Of a DNA stretch of 64,000 nucleotides, positions 49,794 through 62,100 are shown piece after piece (the first letter of the stretch is position 1; each line of letters opens with the position of its first letter). Source of the stretch: Urophycis tenuis (taxonomy: Eukaryota > Chordata > Actinopteri > Gadiformes > Phycidae); the NCBI GenBank assembly GCA_036785325.1, contig JAXIVH010000002.1, forward strand, positions 1,700,161 through 1,764,160, read 5' to 3'. The notes under the pieces were generated by a model. It had not been told where the DNA came from, searched no databases, and saw only the letters and a program-made list of their open reading frames with translations. Position numbers and translations under genes: made by a program.

Positions 49794-50013
49794 ACACGCA
49801 AAGGTCAAATCATAGGTAGGTAGGTTCCAATGTAGGTTCCAATCGCAAATGCCCTTAATAGTTGAACTATCGTTGAGCAATGTCTGTCTCTGTGGAAAAC
49901 AAAAGCAATCGACGGGGAATTATCGATTTGGCCCATTCCGTTGAAAACTCGCGTACTGTCGGAGGGAGTACGGAAAGACATTAGGGACAAAAATTGACCA
50001 CGCAAAATTAAAT

Positions 50014-50396
50014 GCCCATCCATCCATTATCGTGACCGCTTATCCTCTACGAGGGTCGCGGGGGGGCTGGAGCCAATCCCAGCTGCAACGGGCGAGAGGC
50101 GGGGTACACCCTGGACAGGTCGCCAGCCTATCACAGGGCTAACATACATAGACAAACAACCATTCACACTCACATACACACCTATGGTCAATTTAGAGAC
50201 ACCAATTAACCTAATCCCCAACCTGCATGTTTTTGGTCTGTGGGAGGAAGCCGGAGTACCCGGAGAGAACCCACGCAAGCACGGGGAGAACATGCAAACT
50301 CCACACAGAAAGGTCCCGGGTCCCAGGTGGATTCGAACCCAGAACCCTCTTGCTGTGAGGCGACAGTGCTAACCACTGCACCACCGTGCCGCCTCA
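50014..50396. mobile_element. Fish interspersed retroposon with 12-bp target duplication
   Basis: Begins with CCATCCATCCATTATCGTGA and ends CACCACCGTGCCGCCTC, with the familiar internal GGGTACACCCTGGACAGGTC and GGGGAGAACATGCAAACTCC. It is flanked by AAAATTAAATGC at 50004-50015 and 50397-50408. It sits between the rbfa start and the zfat stop. I recognise the repeat as very common in fish genomes but not its exact class. Confidence 0.8.
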
Positions 50397-50462
50397 AAAA
50401 TTAAATGCGTTTACATTAAAAAAAAAGAAAAAAAAAGTCATTGTGGATTTATGAATGCGATA

Positions 50463-50468
50463 TTTATT
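50463..50468 (-). other. Candidate polyadenylation signal for zfat
   Basis: AATAAA on the minus strand about 200 bp after the zfat stop codon. Confidence 0.45.
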
Positions 50469-50666
50469 TTTATTAAAAAATATATCACATGTAAATAAAT
50501 AAATGACATTCCACAATACTATAATACATTTTTTCTGACTATTGTGTTACTGGCAACAATTCTATTTCTTTAACAACCTAACAACCATAGTTGCATAGGA
50601 TGAGCTGGCATTAGAGTGCAGTGAAAAACAGTATTTACTCTGCTTTCGTCTCTAACACATTTGGCA

Positions 50667-52002
50667 CTAATCGATTTCCACGGTCTGTTCCTGGACGTAG
50701 ACAATGTAGTGGTGAGTGCTCTCCCCCTGCGAAGTGAAGACCGTCAGAGCATCCAGGCCCTCCGTCTCCTCCACCACCATCAGCTGGTTGCTGTTTGGGT
50801 CTTCCTCGCCCTCAAGCATCAGCTGGTTCATGTGACCTCTGCTCTCTGGCTCATCTGCCACCTGCGACAATGACATTAACGTTTGAGTTCGGGATTTGTC
50901 AAGGTAACAAGGAATGGTTCAGGTACGGGTGCAGGTTTTCTCTGAGACATAATTGAGAATTGGTCTAAAACCATTTTTTGCGACAGTTTCCTTTTTGGAT
51001 TCAAAAGGGGATTCATCCCATCATAGTAAAGCAGTCATTCATTTACCTGCTCCACCACCGTCAAGGTGCCTGGCGCCATGGTAACCACAGAAGCCACTGC
51101 ATTTTGATTCTCTGAGCTGAGCTCAATAATCTGCTGGAGGATGTTCACTTGCCCTGTGAACACAAGCAACACAAACACACGTTTACCTGTGACCATAACA
51201 CTGAAACAAATGCCTCACTGTACCACAACATTGTTCTCCTCCAGGCGCGTCGTTATGCAATGGCCAGATCTGTTGGGAATAGCCCCGGATCTCTGTGCCG
51301 TCAAATAAAAAACAACACCCTAATAATGATGAAAATCAGTGACGAAGCTAGACCTTTTTTGGTCGAGCTTGCCTTAGCCCACCCTATCACTTCGTCCTCA
51401 AATCTACGATATTCAAAATCCCCAATACCCCCCCCCCCCACGTGGCCCCACCAAAAGTCAGAACCTAGAGTCGCCCCTGACTTCTGGACTACAGCCCCGG
51501 ATGTTTTCAATTGCTGGCGACGCCCCTGCTCTCCTCCAAAACAGCGAAGGAGATGCAAGTCTAGCTGACGAGTGAAAGGAGTGCCACACAGATAAGATAG
51601 TTGAAAGAATGCACCTAATAATGACGAAAGAGATAGAACAAAAATCAGGCCAACTCTGTAGATTTGGAGATCCCCAAAAAGAATATATGGTCCCATGAAC
51701 TAGTAGCTACAGAATTAAAACCCATGATTTACAACATTATCAACAATGGCCTTGAATATGCAGTTTTTTTGCATATGTCCATCAATTCTCTTGTGAAACT
51801 GAAAAGCATGAGAATAATTAGCTGGATGAAGTCTCAGAGTGTGTTGCTTACCGCTGCCATCAGCGTCCCCCTGCAGGGCAGCTGACATCACCGCCTCGCT
51901 CTGCTGTTCCTCCTCACCAACAGACACATACTGCTCCTCTACTGTCTCCATCACCTGGACATAGAGACACACACACACACACACGCACGCACACGCACAC
52001 GC

Positions 52003-52051
<49 letters not shown>

Positions 52052-52168
52052 CACACACACACACACAGTAGCGGTATGAAGACTTGTATTATAAGCATCA
52101 CACTGCAATGGTGCTAATAAGTAATAGTATTGAGTATTAAAATGTGGTACAGTACATATCGTAATAGC

Positions 52169-52239
<71 letters not shown>

Positions 52240-53825
52240 CCTCCCAGGACCCGGGCCCCTCCATCAGTTTGAGGTTGTGTTTGTTCTTCAGGTGGCGATT
52301 CAGCTCCCACTTGGTGCCGAAGACAAACTCGCAGACGGGACACTTTATACCACCTGAACACACAAGGTACACACACTTTATACCACCTGAACACACAAGG
52401 TACACACACTTTATACCACCTGAACGCACAAGGTACACACACTTTATACCACCTGAACACACAAGGTACACACACTTTATACCACCTGAAGGCACAAGGT
52501 ACACACACTTTATACCACCTGAACACACAAGGTACACACACTTTATACCACCTGAACGCACAAGGTACACACACTTTATACCACCTGAACACACAAGGTA
52601 CACACACTTTATACCACCTAAACACCCAAGGTACGTATACACACACAGACACACACACTCACACACAGTATTCAAACCCTTGTTTCAAGGATAATAAAAG
52701 TACAAAATAAATAAATTCTCTATAATAATTGATTCTCCAATCAACGGCGACAACCACATTTCTGTCATTTCATGTCTGACTGAGCAGTGGACAGTGATGG
52801 AGGCGGGACCTTGCATCTCCAGGGTGTCTGCGTTGGGGAGGCCGGGCCCCGCGTTGTGGTACTCCTGCTCAGGATGTTTGCGGCTGTAGTGCCTCTTCAG
52901 AGGGCCAGCGATGTTACAGGAGTACGGGCAGTGGGCGCAGCGGAACGGCTGTGTGAACACAACAGGCGCTGTGTGTTACAAGGTGCCGCAGGGAGCAGGA
53001 CAGGGGGACGCTGCCTGGTAGCCATCCAAGATTTGACGTCCATATTCCCACATGTATCAATCCACGTTCCATCTAGAATAAGTTCTTTTAGGGTTTGGCT
53101 TTCCTTCAAAGGTGGCTTAGGACAATGAAATAAACTAAACAAAGAACAGAGGTATAAATAAAAACCAAAAGCTCTCCACCAAACATGGCTTTAGTAAACA
53201 AGATATGCCCGTGTGTGTGAATACAACAAAAGTAAAGAATGAAGTACAATATACGAAAGGTGTGTGTGTGTTAACCTTAAATTCAGCATGTTGCTCCATG
53301 TGTCTGAGCAGGGCAGGCTTAGACACAGAAGTATAGTCACATTCTGAACAATGAAACTGCTTTCCTGCGCACACAACAGAAAGAGAGAAACAACACCATA
53401 AAATGATGACCACATCAAATCATTAGGCAATACGTCAGTGGAACCCATAGGAGGTGCCACCACTCACCCTCACTGTTGTGGCTGAGCCGGTGGCTTTTCA
53501 AGGTCACTTTGGACTTGAACTTCTTGCCACACAGGTCACAGAGGTGGCTCCTCTCACTGCTGTGGCGGTTCATGTGGGCCTTCAGGTTGCTCTTACTGCG
53601 GCTGGCGTAGTCACACACCGTGCAGTGGAACGGCTTCAGACCTGCACGCAGGAACACACACACACACGCACACGTGAATACAATGCATGTCTCCACAGAA
53701 GGAAGGGACTTGCTGTAAGGTGCTGGACCAAGGCTGGGCCGTCCCAAACTATGACATGTTTTGGCATGGCTTCACAAGTGCGTATGCAGACAGACCAGAT
53801 GAAGGCATGTGTTGATATTGCTCTC

Positions 53826-53892
<67 letters not shown>

Positions 53893-54068
53893 TGTGTGTG
53901 TGTATGTGTGTGTGTGTGTGTTTGTGTGTGTGATCACCTTCGTGTGCCCATATGTGTTGCTGGAGGTCACTGCTGTTCTTGAGGAAATAGGAGTCACAGT
54001 AAGGACACTTCTCTGCTCGCTTCACCATCAACCCGGCACCCTGCTGGGGTAAGGTGTCTGGATACACA

Positions 54069-54108
<40 letters not shown>

Positions 54109-54120
54109 CGTACGCACACA

Positions 54121-54157
<37 letters not shown>

Positions 54158-57100
54158 GCGCACACACGTAACACACATATACCGTCATTAGTGTGTCTGC
54201 TACAGTTCGCTTCCATGTTCACTTCCAACCTCAACAACTAAGAAAAGAAAGTGTGCCCAGCTTCATCATAACATCATGATGATGACAAAATAATACTGTG
54301 GTCATTTTGACCACATGGTCTTCAAATACTGGGGAGGAATCTGCTCTTCTGCTCATGATGCGTCCTCTCTTACCAGGATGTGTGTTCCTGATGTGGTGCA
54401 TCAGTCTGTATTCTGGGAAGTTCTGATTGCAAACAGGACAGCTCTTCACCTGGAAACAGTGTTCAGTGTTCACGTGTCATGAGGAAAAAAGACTACCAAA
54501 GTATATTCATTCGTGCACAAGTATTCGACGAGTATCTCATTTTTGATTGAGTCTCACAGTTCTCATGCATTCGTTTGACGACTGGCCTGCTCACAGCATT
54601 ATAACAAGGTGCACATGGTTCTTAAAGGGGTGTGTGTGTGAGGGGGTTACCTGTTCCTGGTGCGTCCTCAGATGGGACTGTAGTTTGTACTTGTCGGGGG
54701 AGGTGTATTTACAGCCAACGCTGGGACAGTGCAAGAGCAGCCCACTGTGCTTCTGCACAACGTGCCGCTTCAGACAGCTCTTGGTGATGGACGAGTAGTC
54801 GCACTGCGTGCAGTAGTGCACGTGCTCTTTGGTGTGCGTGCGCACGTGCAGGTTATAGTGCACCTGGTACCAGAACAGTTTTCCTGCACCACCAGACAGA
54901 CAGACAGAGACAGATGGAAATGTGTCTCAACAGCTCACTGTTGAAAAGTTCATCTGTAGCCAGGATGTGCCACCAATAGAACTACCACTCTGGGAAAGCC
55001 TTCTCTAATCTGAAGCAGAAGACTTCTTGTGTTTTTAAAGAAAAATTCCCCCATTTACACTTCTGTGAATCCCAGACCAGACCATTTTCAATGACAAAAG
55101 GGACTTTGGTTCACATGGCTCACAACAGTGACAGGTCACGGCAGAGCGTAAACAGGTCTGTACTCACCACAGTACTGACACTCCAGGTCTCCGTAGATCT
55201 TGCGGAGCCGCTGGAACTTCTCCATGTTGAGCTGGGTCTTCAAGAGGGACGCCACAACCCTTTGGAAGGCATTCTGCTCATGGGCCTCTGGCTTCTGATA
55301 AATGATAGATGTATCATATCATTCATGATGTATGACACAGAGAAGATAATCTCCTACAATATGACAAAAGACCCGATAAAAAGCCAACATACGACCGCCC
55401 ATCACCAATTGAACACAAGGCAACGGATATTTCCTGACACTACTGTTACACATGCAATGAGGGACATTGGGCCCAAAGCAACCGCAACGTGGTTCAATAA
55501 ATACTGGTACTGATTCCAGCAATGACAACAATTATCTACAGCACCATTGTTTCACCAACCATTTCAGAGGGAGACTCAGGGCCGTCTTTTAACCCAGTGC
55601 TGTGTGAGTCCTCAGGGGGCAGAACGCTGTCTTTAGACGCGGGCTTCTGTGCATGTCGGTCCGGGGCGGGATCAGAGCGGCCCGCTGCCAAGACGGCCGG
55701 ACTCTCATGGGTTTTGATCAGCGCTGGGGCTGCATTTTCCTGGGCTCCGCCCGGTTCCGCCCTCGGGTTCTCGGGAGCACCTCTGCTGTTGGAACGGCGT
55801 GCAGGCGTCTGGGTGGCGTGGGGTGCGGGGGGGTCTTTGTCCGCTCCAGCTGCTGGGGCCGAGCCAGGAGGCCCCGCCTGCACGTCCTCCGTGGCCACGT
55901 CCTTCTGCACGGCTTCTCCGAGGTAACCTGCAGCCAAACTCCCCGCCTCGCAGATCACCACCTCTCCGTTCTCCCCTCTCTCCTTCACCCCGCCCCGCCC
56001 TCCTCCCCCACCTCCCCCAGCTCCCCCAGCCTCCGCCCCGCCGCTCTGAGGGTGGTCCCAGCTTCCCTCAGCTCCATCCTCCTCTTCCTCCTCCTCCTCC
56101 CTCAGCTCTCCCCCATCCTTCCTCGCCGGCGTCCCCCCGTCGCCCTCGGGCTCCGGCCCCTCTCCCCTCTCGGCGGCTCCGGCGCTGCCCTCCCGTCCCT
56201 GCGGCGGCCCCCTGGGCTGCTCCTCCGGCCCCCTGGCCTGCTCCTCCGGCTCCCTGGGCTGCTCCTCCGGCCCCCTGGGCTGCTCCTCCGGCCCCCTGCC
56301 CTGCTCCTCCGGCCCCCTGGGCTGCTCCTCCGGCCCCCTGCCCTGCTCCTCCGGCCCCCTGGGCTGCTCCTCCGGCCCCACCTTCCAGGCGTCGTCCCCT
56401 GGCTGGATCAGGCAGTAGCTGCGGTTGATGCAGTCGGTGAAGGCCTGCTCCGGCTCGGCGTCCGGGTGCCGCTCCTTCAGGTGGCCCTTCAGCCGCTGCG
56501 AGCTGACGCAGGTGGCGCCGCAGTGGCTGCACACGTACAGGAACAGGTGCTTGCGGACGTGGGCGGAGAGGGCAGACATCTTGGTGGCGGCGTAGTCGCA
56601 CAGCAGGCAGCCGAACGGCCGCTGGGGCCCGTGGATCAGCAGGTGGCGCTCGCGCTGCAGCTGGTTCTTGAAGCGGCGGTTACACGTGGGGCAGTGGTAC
56701 AGGAGCTGCCGCTGGCCCTGCCGCGTCTTCAACCTGCAGGGGTGTTGGGAGACACTCTGGGTCACCTCGCTTTCACTAACTACTGTTCTGGTTCTCATTC
56801 ATTACCAACATTCCATAATCTACCGGTTACAACTCACTTTTTGATAATTGACCTCTACATTTAGGGTTAGGGTTAGAGGTGTAGGGTTAGGGTTAGAGTT
56901 AGAGGGTTAGGGTTAGAGTTAGAGGGTTAGGGATAGAGGGTAAAGGTTAGGGTTAGGGCAGGGTCATTACATTACATACCCTACCCATAAACATACCTGT
57001 TAAAAAATTTTAATCAAATTAAATCAAATGACATGTAATTAGTTTCATGCAATGAATCCACCATGTACACACACACACATTGGATACATTGCATGAACCC

Positions 57101-59010
57101 AATTAACTAATTAAAACTATTTGTGCCAAGACAAAAAGGCCTCTACCTGAGCTGTTGGTAGCTTTGCTGTATGGCCACGTCCTTCATGTTATGCCGCTGT
57201 TCCATGTGCCTCAAGAGGTTCTTCACGTCAGAGTACTTCTTCTGACAGAAATCACAGTGCTGCTTCACTTTCAGATGGACCCGCTCTACGTGGACCTGGG
57301 GGCCAGAAGGAAAGAGGGCCGCGCCATTCAGACTTAGAAACCACTGCACTTCACCGCATGCCCCTTTTTAATTCACTGTATTGACCGAGACTCTCAAACG
57401 GCGTGACACACCGAGACTGTGGGACGGCACGGCTCATCCACTACCATTGGAGATGTGAGGAATGAAACTGTCCAATTAGAGATCAGGGGATGATGAGGGG
57501 GCCTTGTTGGTACAAGAGGACATGTGGCCAGGACACCAGGGTTATCCCCCTTCTCTTGCCATGAGTGCCATGGGATCTTCAGACCACAGGCTGTCTTAGT
57601 TTAACGTCTCATGTGAAAGATCTCTGCGCAGGACACAGTCCCCATCTCTGTCCTGGGGCATTGGGGACATTACACAAGCCTGAGGAAGGGGCACCTCCTT
57701 CTGGCCCTTCAACACCTCTAGCAGCAACATAAGGTCTCTCATCCAAGGATTATATCCAAGGATGGACCAGACCAGCACTGCAAACCTTCCTGAGAAACCA
57801 GCAGTGCTCGGCAGTAACAATGGTGCTTATGCTGATATCATCTTATGCTGATGATACTCAGCTATACCTGCCACTCAATCAATGAAGATAAAGACATATA
57901 GCATATGTAATGTCACCTTTAAGTGGCCAGGACTGAGGGAGATGAATGGACAGTGTGGGCAGCTGAACTTCTCCCCCGTGTGTTTTCTCAGGTGGACGTT
58001 CAAGTTAGCTTGAATATGAGCAAAAAATAAAAGAACACTTATATAGATGTATATGGACGTATATCGAAGATTAGCGGTAGAATGGTGATGTGTTACCTTT
58101 GATGGCTGATGCGTAGCTGCAGTGTGGACACTGGAAAGGTTTCTCTTGGGTGTGGGTTCGGAGGTGAGCCACCAGAGAGTGCCTGAACTTAAATATCTTA
58201 TTGCAGAACTCACAGGTGAAGATCTTCAGCTGGCTTTCAACAAGACTTGAGGAGGAGGAAATACATTGTACAACACTGTATTAGTGGTAGCATCACTTTG
58301 TTGTGGTCAGATGGTCAATGCTACATCTGCAGTTTCATAGAAACATAGTAATCCACTTCATCAAGTAAAGATTGTATTACATTTAAATAATAATTAATTA
58401 GAAATAATGATTAAAATAGTAAATGAACCCAATAGGAGTGTAATGTTGCTCTACAACACAATTTCAAAGCACCATAGCATGAAATACTGAATGGAACAAA
58501 TGAATAAACACAAAAGTGTGAGCCGAGTTAGCTTGTGGTACCTGGTACTAACTTGCTTAATGGAGTACTCCTGAAAGCCTTGGCTGGCAGCTGGTTTGGT
58601 GGCAGGGTCAGTGCTAAGATATAGAGCAAAACTAATCAACTGACAAGTTTGTTGTCTTGATGAACTGCGCCATATAATTAAAGGTCCTGTGTGTGAAATG
58701 GTGAAATGTAGTAGCATGTAGCAGTAACAGCCCGCTTCCCTTTCTCAACACAGCCTCCTCTTAGTGGGGAGGTAACTGACCTGGGCTCCGGGGGCTGTGA
58801 GTCTGGGTTCTCTGAGGTGACTGCAGCTACGCTGGGGGCTTCATTGTCCAGAGACTGGCACGTTGCAGGGTCCTCACCATCCTGAGTTCAACAGAAACAC
58901 ATTGTTAACGCAACTGGCCTGGGGTTGAGTGGGGTGTATTAGATAACTGTATACAATCATGAACCTTTCCAGGAAGCTGATATAATATGTGGAATAACAA
59001 CAACAACAAC

Positions 59011-59105
<95 letters not shown>

Positions 59106-62100
59106 AATATACAATATACACATAAAAAACATGGCTCTTGAAAAATCACAAACGTATTATCTGCTATACGGGTCATCAATACTCTACTAAGGACTTTAAA
59201 GTGCAGACGACCTGAAGTTGGCCGGCCGAAGAATCTGCATCAGCTAGAGTAGTCTCCACCGGTACCATCTTGGTAGCATCTGCAGGAGCACAATAAGGGA
59301 ATGACAGTATCATCTATCAAATCAAAACCCATTGAAAGACATTCTCCACTGCTCAGCCATGGGGAACGTCCACCTGGCCTGACCTGGGAGGGTTTCGTGC
59401 TCTGTCAGAACAACGCTGATCACAGACTTCTTGTTCCTGGCACCGGCATCTCCTTCCTGGCGGGTGAAGGTTCTGTTGTAGGACTGTGTTCGACCTTTTC
59501 GAGCGGTTCTTTGGTTCTTGACACCATCAACTTTGAGGAGCAAAAAAACATTTGATTTGCATTGTGTTTTGCCTGGATCCAACTGTCTGCAGTCCACAAC
59601 ATGGAATAAATGTAATAATATTTGTATTGGCATTCCAAATACCTTCGTCTCCTTCCTCTTCGTCTGCGTCCTTCTCTTCTCTCAGGCAGATGTGTTTCTG
59701 GATCTGCCTTCTGTTGCTGAACGACCGACAGCATTTTCTGCACTCCAGGCTGGCCGTGGCCCCCTGGCTGACTCCTGGGACCACCACACAGTTAGACCAC
59801 CAGCACTTGTACTGACTCCTGGGACCACCACACAGTTAGACCACCAGCACTTGTACTGACTCCTGGGACCACCACACAGTTAGACCACCAGTACTTGTAC
59901 TGACTCCTGGGACCACCACACAGTTAGACCACCAGCACTTGTACTGACTCCTGGGACCACCACACAGTTAGACCACCAGCACTTGTACTGACTCCTGGGA
60001 CCACCACACAGTTAGACCACCAGTACTTGTACTGACTCCTGGGACCACCACACAGTTAGACCACCAGCACTTGTACTGACTCCTGGGACCACCACACAGT
60101 TAGACCACCAGCACTTGTACTGACTCCTGGGACCACCACACAGTTAGACCACCAGCACTTGTACTGACTCCTGGGACCACCACACAGTTAGACCACCAGC
60201 ACTTGTACTGACTCCTGGGACCACCACACAGTTAGAGCACCAGCACTTGTACTGACTCCTGGGACCACCACACAGTTAGACCACCAGCACTTGTACTGAC
60301 TCCTGGGACCACCACACAGTTAGACCACCAGCACTTGTACTGACTCCTGGGACCACCACACAGTTAGACCACCAGCACTTGAACTGACTCCAGAGAACAC
60401 ACAATTCTGGTCCACTGCAAGAGACCACTGTAAAATGATCCGTTTCTCTGGTTCTAGTATTTATAGGTATGTGTTTGAGTAAACTTAAAGGGATATTCCG
60501 CCATTTTTGGAAATAAGCTCATTTTCCACCTTCCCTCGAGCAAAACAATCGATCTTTACCCTTTTCCCGTTCATCCAGTCGTTCTGTGAGTTTGGCGGTA
60601 CAACTTTTAGCTGTAGCTTAGCATAGATCATTGAATCGCATTAGACCATTAGCATCTCGCCCGCTTAGAAGTGATATGACGCGCCTCAAAGTATAGTCCC
60701 GGTATACCACCGGTAATAGCAGGTAATCACGTTGGTTGTATTGCCGGAAGAAGCCTACAGGGACTATTGAGGCGCTGTGTCATATCACTGCGCCCATGGT
60801 ACCTTTGCAACTTTCCTTGATTACGCCAGAATGAGAGTATAGTTCCGGGTAAAATCAGCCTAGAAAATCGCCACGTTTCATTTTCCGTCGGTCTTATTGC
60901 ACTTTCAAACTTGAGAAGAGACAAGTTTTAAATGGGAAAAATTCCGGAAATCGTAGTCACTTCTAAGCGGGCGAGATGCGAATGGTCTAATCCGATTCAA
61001 TGATCTATGCTAAGCTACAGCTAAAAGTTGTACCGCCAGACTCACAGAACGGCTGGATGAACGGGAAAAGGGTAAAGATCGATTGTTTTGCTCGAGGGAA
61101 GGTGGAAAATGAGCTTATTTCCAAAAATGGCGGAATATCTCTTTAACAGTTTTGTTTTATTCTATAAACTACTGACAACATTTCTACAGAATTCCAAATA
61201 AAAATATGAAAATAAATAAAGAGATGCAGTGTTTCCACTTAAAAACGACAAATACAACTTAGTGCTCCTGGGTACTCGAATACGTTTTTGTTCAGCACAT
61301 TATAGCCCAAAATGCTGTTCTGATAAAGCACTTTGTGTACATTGCACGTGTGTAAAGTATATACAGTGTATATACTGTCAAAGATTGTCAGATGTTGTAA
61401 GATATGTCAAAGATTATTACAATACTATAATATGCTACAACCAACAGACAATACTGGAGATGGCATTCAGCAGTGAACCATCTTACATTGGACCAACCTG
61501 GACTCTCCTTGTCCTCTGGCCTGGCCTCCTGTTCTCTCCTACGCTTGGTGTCCAGTGAGAGGGGGTCCGGGCCAGCCTGGTCTTCAGGGCAAGCCAACAG
61601 GCTCTTCTTGGTGGAGCCTTTGGGTCGTCCCCTCTTTCGCTTTGTAGGCTTCTCTGTAGACCAACAAGGATAGACACACTTGAAATCAGAACGCTGCACA
61701 ATGACCAAAAAGTTTGTGTAGTTATTGTAAAATGCTTGAGATAAAGATAATTGAAAGTAAGACAACTTGGATAAAATCACATGGAAAAGTAGATGTACAG
61801 TTGCATCAGATCCATTTTGTGCACTACTAATTAGGTATCATTTAAAATACACAACATTATGAGTAGAAGACCTACTCAAACATCAATGTTGCTAACAGGT
61901 GTAGAATTGAGAAGAAAACATTTTGCCTTTTTCAAAGAAATGGTTCAATGGAAGTCAACAATATCATAGGTAAAACACTTTTTGCATGTTTTATCCAGAA
62001 CAGAGGTTTGATGAAATGTTTAAACCAAAAGAAACAGAAACAACCAACATAAAACCACAGGGAGAGTTTATGAATTGTCCTCCCACTAAATTCATCTCTC

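Noticed and set aside
55653..56864. 403-codon plus-strand ORF
   Set aside because: It is the antisense of zfat exon 12, a GC-rich exon in which stops are rare on the other strand.
59775..60400. CRISPR-like array of regular repeats
   Set aside because: Direct head-to-tail minisatellite without unique spacers, in a vertebrate intron.
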